6,511 nucleotides of DNA, from the NCBI GenBank assembly GCA_017408185.1, contig JAFQVE010000042.1, forward strand, positions 1-6,511, read 5' to 3'. The position numbers and the translations under genes were made by a program. Every line of letters starts with the position of its first letter. Position 1 is the first letter of the stretch. This document shows, piece by piece, positions 5,495 to 6,511 of this stretch. Origin of the DNA: Oscillospiraceae bacterium. GTDB lineage: Bacteria; Bacillota_A; Clostridia; Oscillospirales; JAAYXM01. The notes under the pieces were generated by a model. It was given only the letters and a program-made list of their open reading frames with translations, was not told the origin of the DNA and ran no database searches.

Positions 5495-5518
5495 TTTAAA
5501 GAATTTATCTTTCTGTAA
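5489..5518 (-). promoter_or_regulatory. Candidate promoter of the SDR-ridA unit
   Basis: On the minus strand a perfect -10, TATAAT (5494-5489), is preceded after 18 bases by TTACAG (5518-5513), a poor -35. Transcription would start near 5482, inside the spacer of the inverted repeat. Confidence 0.4.
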
Positions 5519-5555
5519 GCTTTGTTCATTTTTGTAAAACATCCCGAAAATCTGA

Positions 5556-5597
5556 AACAATATATAAATAAACCAATAAACGGAATTAATCATCCCG
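5556..5597 (-). terminator. Weak candidate terminator of the bile salt hydrolase gene
   Basis: On the minus strand CGGGAT, a five-base loop and ATTCCG (5597-5581) form a 6-bp stem with one G-T pair, overlapping the TAA stop of the hydrolase. A T-rich stretch (TTTATTGGTTTATTTATAT) follows. The stem is short, so the call is tentative. Confidence 0.35.
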
Positions 5598-6511
5598 TGC
5601 ATTTTGAATGAGGATTCTTTGTTCTGAAATCAGATCATGGCATATCAGCTTATCGCTTTCTAAATTCTCTGCAAAAAGCGATACGGCATTGATTTGGGAG
5701 TTGTTATATGTGGTGTAATAATATATCCCCTTATCGGTATTACAACAGGATGTGTAATGGGTGATCTCATACTCGTCTCCGACCTTTACCGCGCCCCGTA
5801 TCTGATATACGGAATAAAGGATATGAAAAAACTGATTTATTCTCTCCTGCTCAGTTTTTCCAAAAACAGAGTTAAGCTTTAAAAAAGCAGTCTTTACAAA
5901 TCTTGATGCCGATGACAAGTCGCCCGGGAGCCCGATTCCTCCCATCCCCCTCGAATAGGGCTTTAAATCAACTTTATCCGAAAAAACATTCCTTGTCTCT
6001 TCTGCTGTAGCCGACATATAGTTCGTGAGATTGAACATCTGCATATCAAATGGCGGGTTATTCGTCAGAACTCCGGCAGGTGTATTATAAACTCTGATGC
6101 CGTCTTTTGTCTGTTCGACAACCACCGCCTCATTTCTGTCAGCAATTATCCAATGCAGCGGCGACGGCGCGAGCTTATCATTAAACGCTTCGCCTGTTAT
6201 GTTGATTTTCCGAAGCAATCCACGGGCATCCTCTACCGATTCACACTGTGTCAAAATCCATGGAATGAACTCAAACGATGCAACGTTATCCGCACCATGA
6301 ATTCTTTCCGTATACACTGCATTATCCGGGAAATTCAGCCCCGCCATGCTCAACCCCTTCTCGTTTGTTGCATCAAAGTACAGCGGAAAATTTTCACTTT
6401 CAATTCCCATGCCGATTACTGCAAAATGCTCTTTTATTATTTTTCCGTTTCGAAAAGAGAACTCAAACCCTCTGGGGGTAATTATAACTTTTTCGCCGAA
6501 AGAAAGCTCAA
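5586..6511 (-). CDS. bsh: Choloylglycine hydrolase / bile salt hydrolase (N-terminus off right edge)
   Basis: Ntn-hydrolase that cleaves the amide bond of glycine- or taurine-conjugated bile salts, releasing the amino acid; family members are cytosolic homotetramers and typical of gut bacteria. The frame is open to the right edge, and residues before the first ATG (6410) match the family (ELSFGEKVIITPRGF), so this ATG is internal. By comparison with the Clostridium perfringens enzyme about 22 residues are missing, including the nucleophile Cys2, Arg18 and Asp21. Visible motifs: MAGLNF (6347-6330), whose Asn corresponds to Asn82 and favours bile salt hydrolase over penicillin V acylase; VLTNNPPFD; YSRGMGGIGLPGDLSSASRF; QIRGAV with the Arg equivalent to Arg228; YTSCCNTDKGIYYYTTY; and QINAV. 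The expected full length of about 330 residues is normal. It is followed by a candidate terminator; the SDR gene downstream has its own promoter. Confidence 0.93.
   Translation of the reverse strand, partial: ELSFGEKVIITPRGFEFSFRNGKIIKEHFAVIGMGIESENFPLYFDATNEKGLSMAGLNFPDNAVYTERIHGADNVASFEFIPWILTQCESVEDARGLLRKINITGEAFNDKLAPSPLHWIIADRNEAVVVEQTKDGIRVYNTPAGVLTNNPPFDMQMFNLTNYMSATAEETRNVFSDKVDLKPYSRGMGGIGLPGDLSSASRFVKTAFLKLNSVFGKTEQERINQFFHILYSVYQIRGAVKVGDEYEITHYTSCCNTDKGIYYYTTYNNSQINAVSLFAENLESDKLICHDLISEQRILIQNARDD

Noticed and set aside
5540..5597. Repeated CATCCCG words (near 5541 and 5591) as a direct repeat
   Set aside because: Only seven bases match exactly and the flanks diverge, which is compatible with chance.
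6408..6410. ATG at 6410 as start of the bile salt hydrolase
   Set aside because: The reading frame continues to the window edge with family-like residues (FGEKVIITPRGF), and a start here would lose the catalytic Cys and strands of the Ntn fold.

Overview
The window comes from a bacterial chromosome, most likely a gut-associated low/mid-GC Firmicute of class Clostridia. The reasons are consistent AAAGGAG/AAGGAG-type ribosome binding sites, a bile salt hydrolase of the Clostridia/Lactobacillales type, a NagA-like amidohydrolase, a RidA protein and paired RimK-like ATP-grasp proteins. The genus cannot be fixed from the sequence. All seven genes lie on the minus strand, so transcription runs from right to left. 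The genes at both ends are cut by the window edges: the bile salt hydrolase lacks its N-terminus and nagA lacks its C-terminus.

Right part (about 4273-6511): a choloylglycine hydrolase (bile salt deconjugation, coding to the right edge), then a 139-base gap with a candidate terminator and a perfect 12-bp inverted repeat over a candidate promoter, then a short-chain dehydrogenase/reductase, then a RidA imine/enamine deaminase. The SDR and RidA may be co-transcribed (70-base gap, no terminator seen). RidA is followed by two terminator-like hairpins.

Middle part (1062-4272): a non-coding stretch of 216 bases holds the RidA terminators, a long imperfect hairpin and a 10-bp inverted repeat that overlaps the promoter of the next unit. 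That unit is an ArsB/NhaD-type (ion transporter superfamily) permease, followed after 7 bases by a RimK-like ATP-grasp protein, and, after a strong 14-bp hairpin, by a second, paralogous ATP-grasp protein. It is the most interesting part of the window: a permease tied to two different amide-ligase-like enzymes, one of which replaces the usual metal-binding Asn of the ATP-grasp fold by Glu. Its substrate cannot be read from sequence.

Left part (1-1061): a terminator-like hairpin closes the permease/ATP-grasp unit, and a separate nagA-like gene (amino-sugar phosphate deacetylase) with its own weak candidate promoter runs off the left edge. Its metal site is intact but its substrate-side motifs differ from classical NagA.

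No tRNA, rRNA, CRISPR array, insertion sequence or known riboswitch was recognised.
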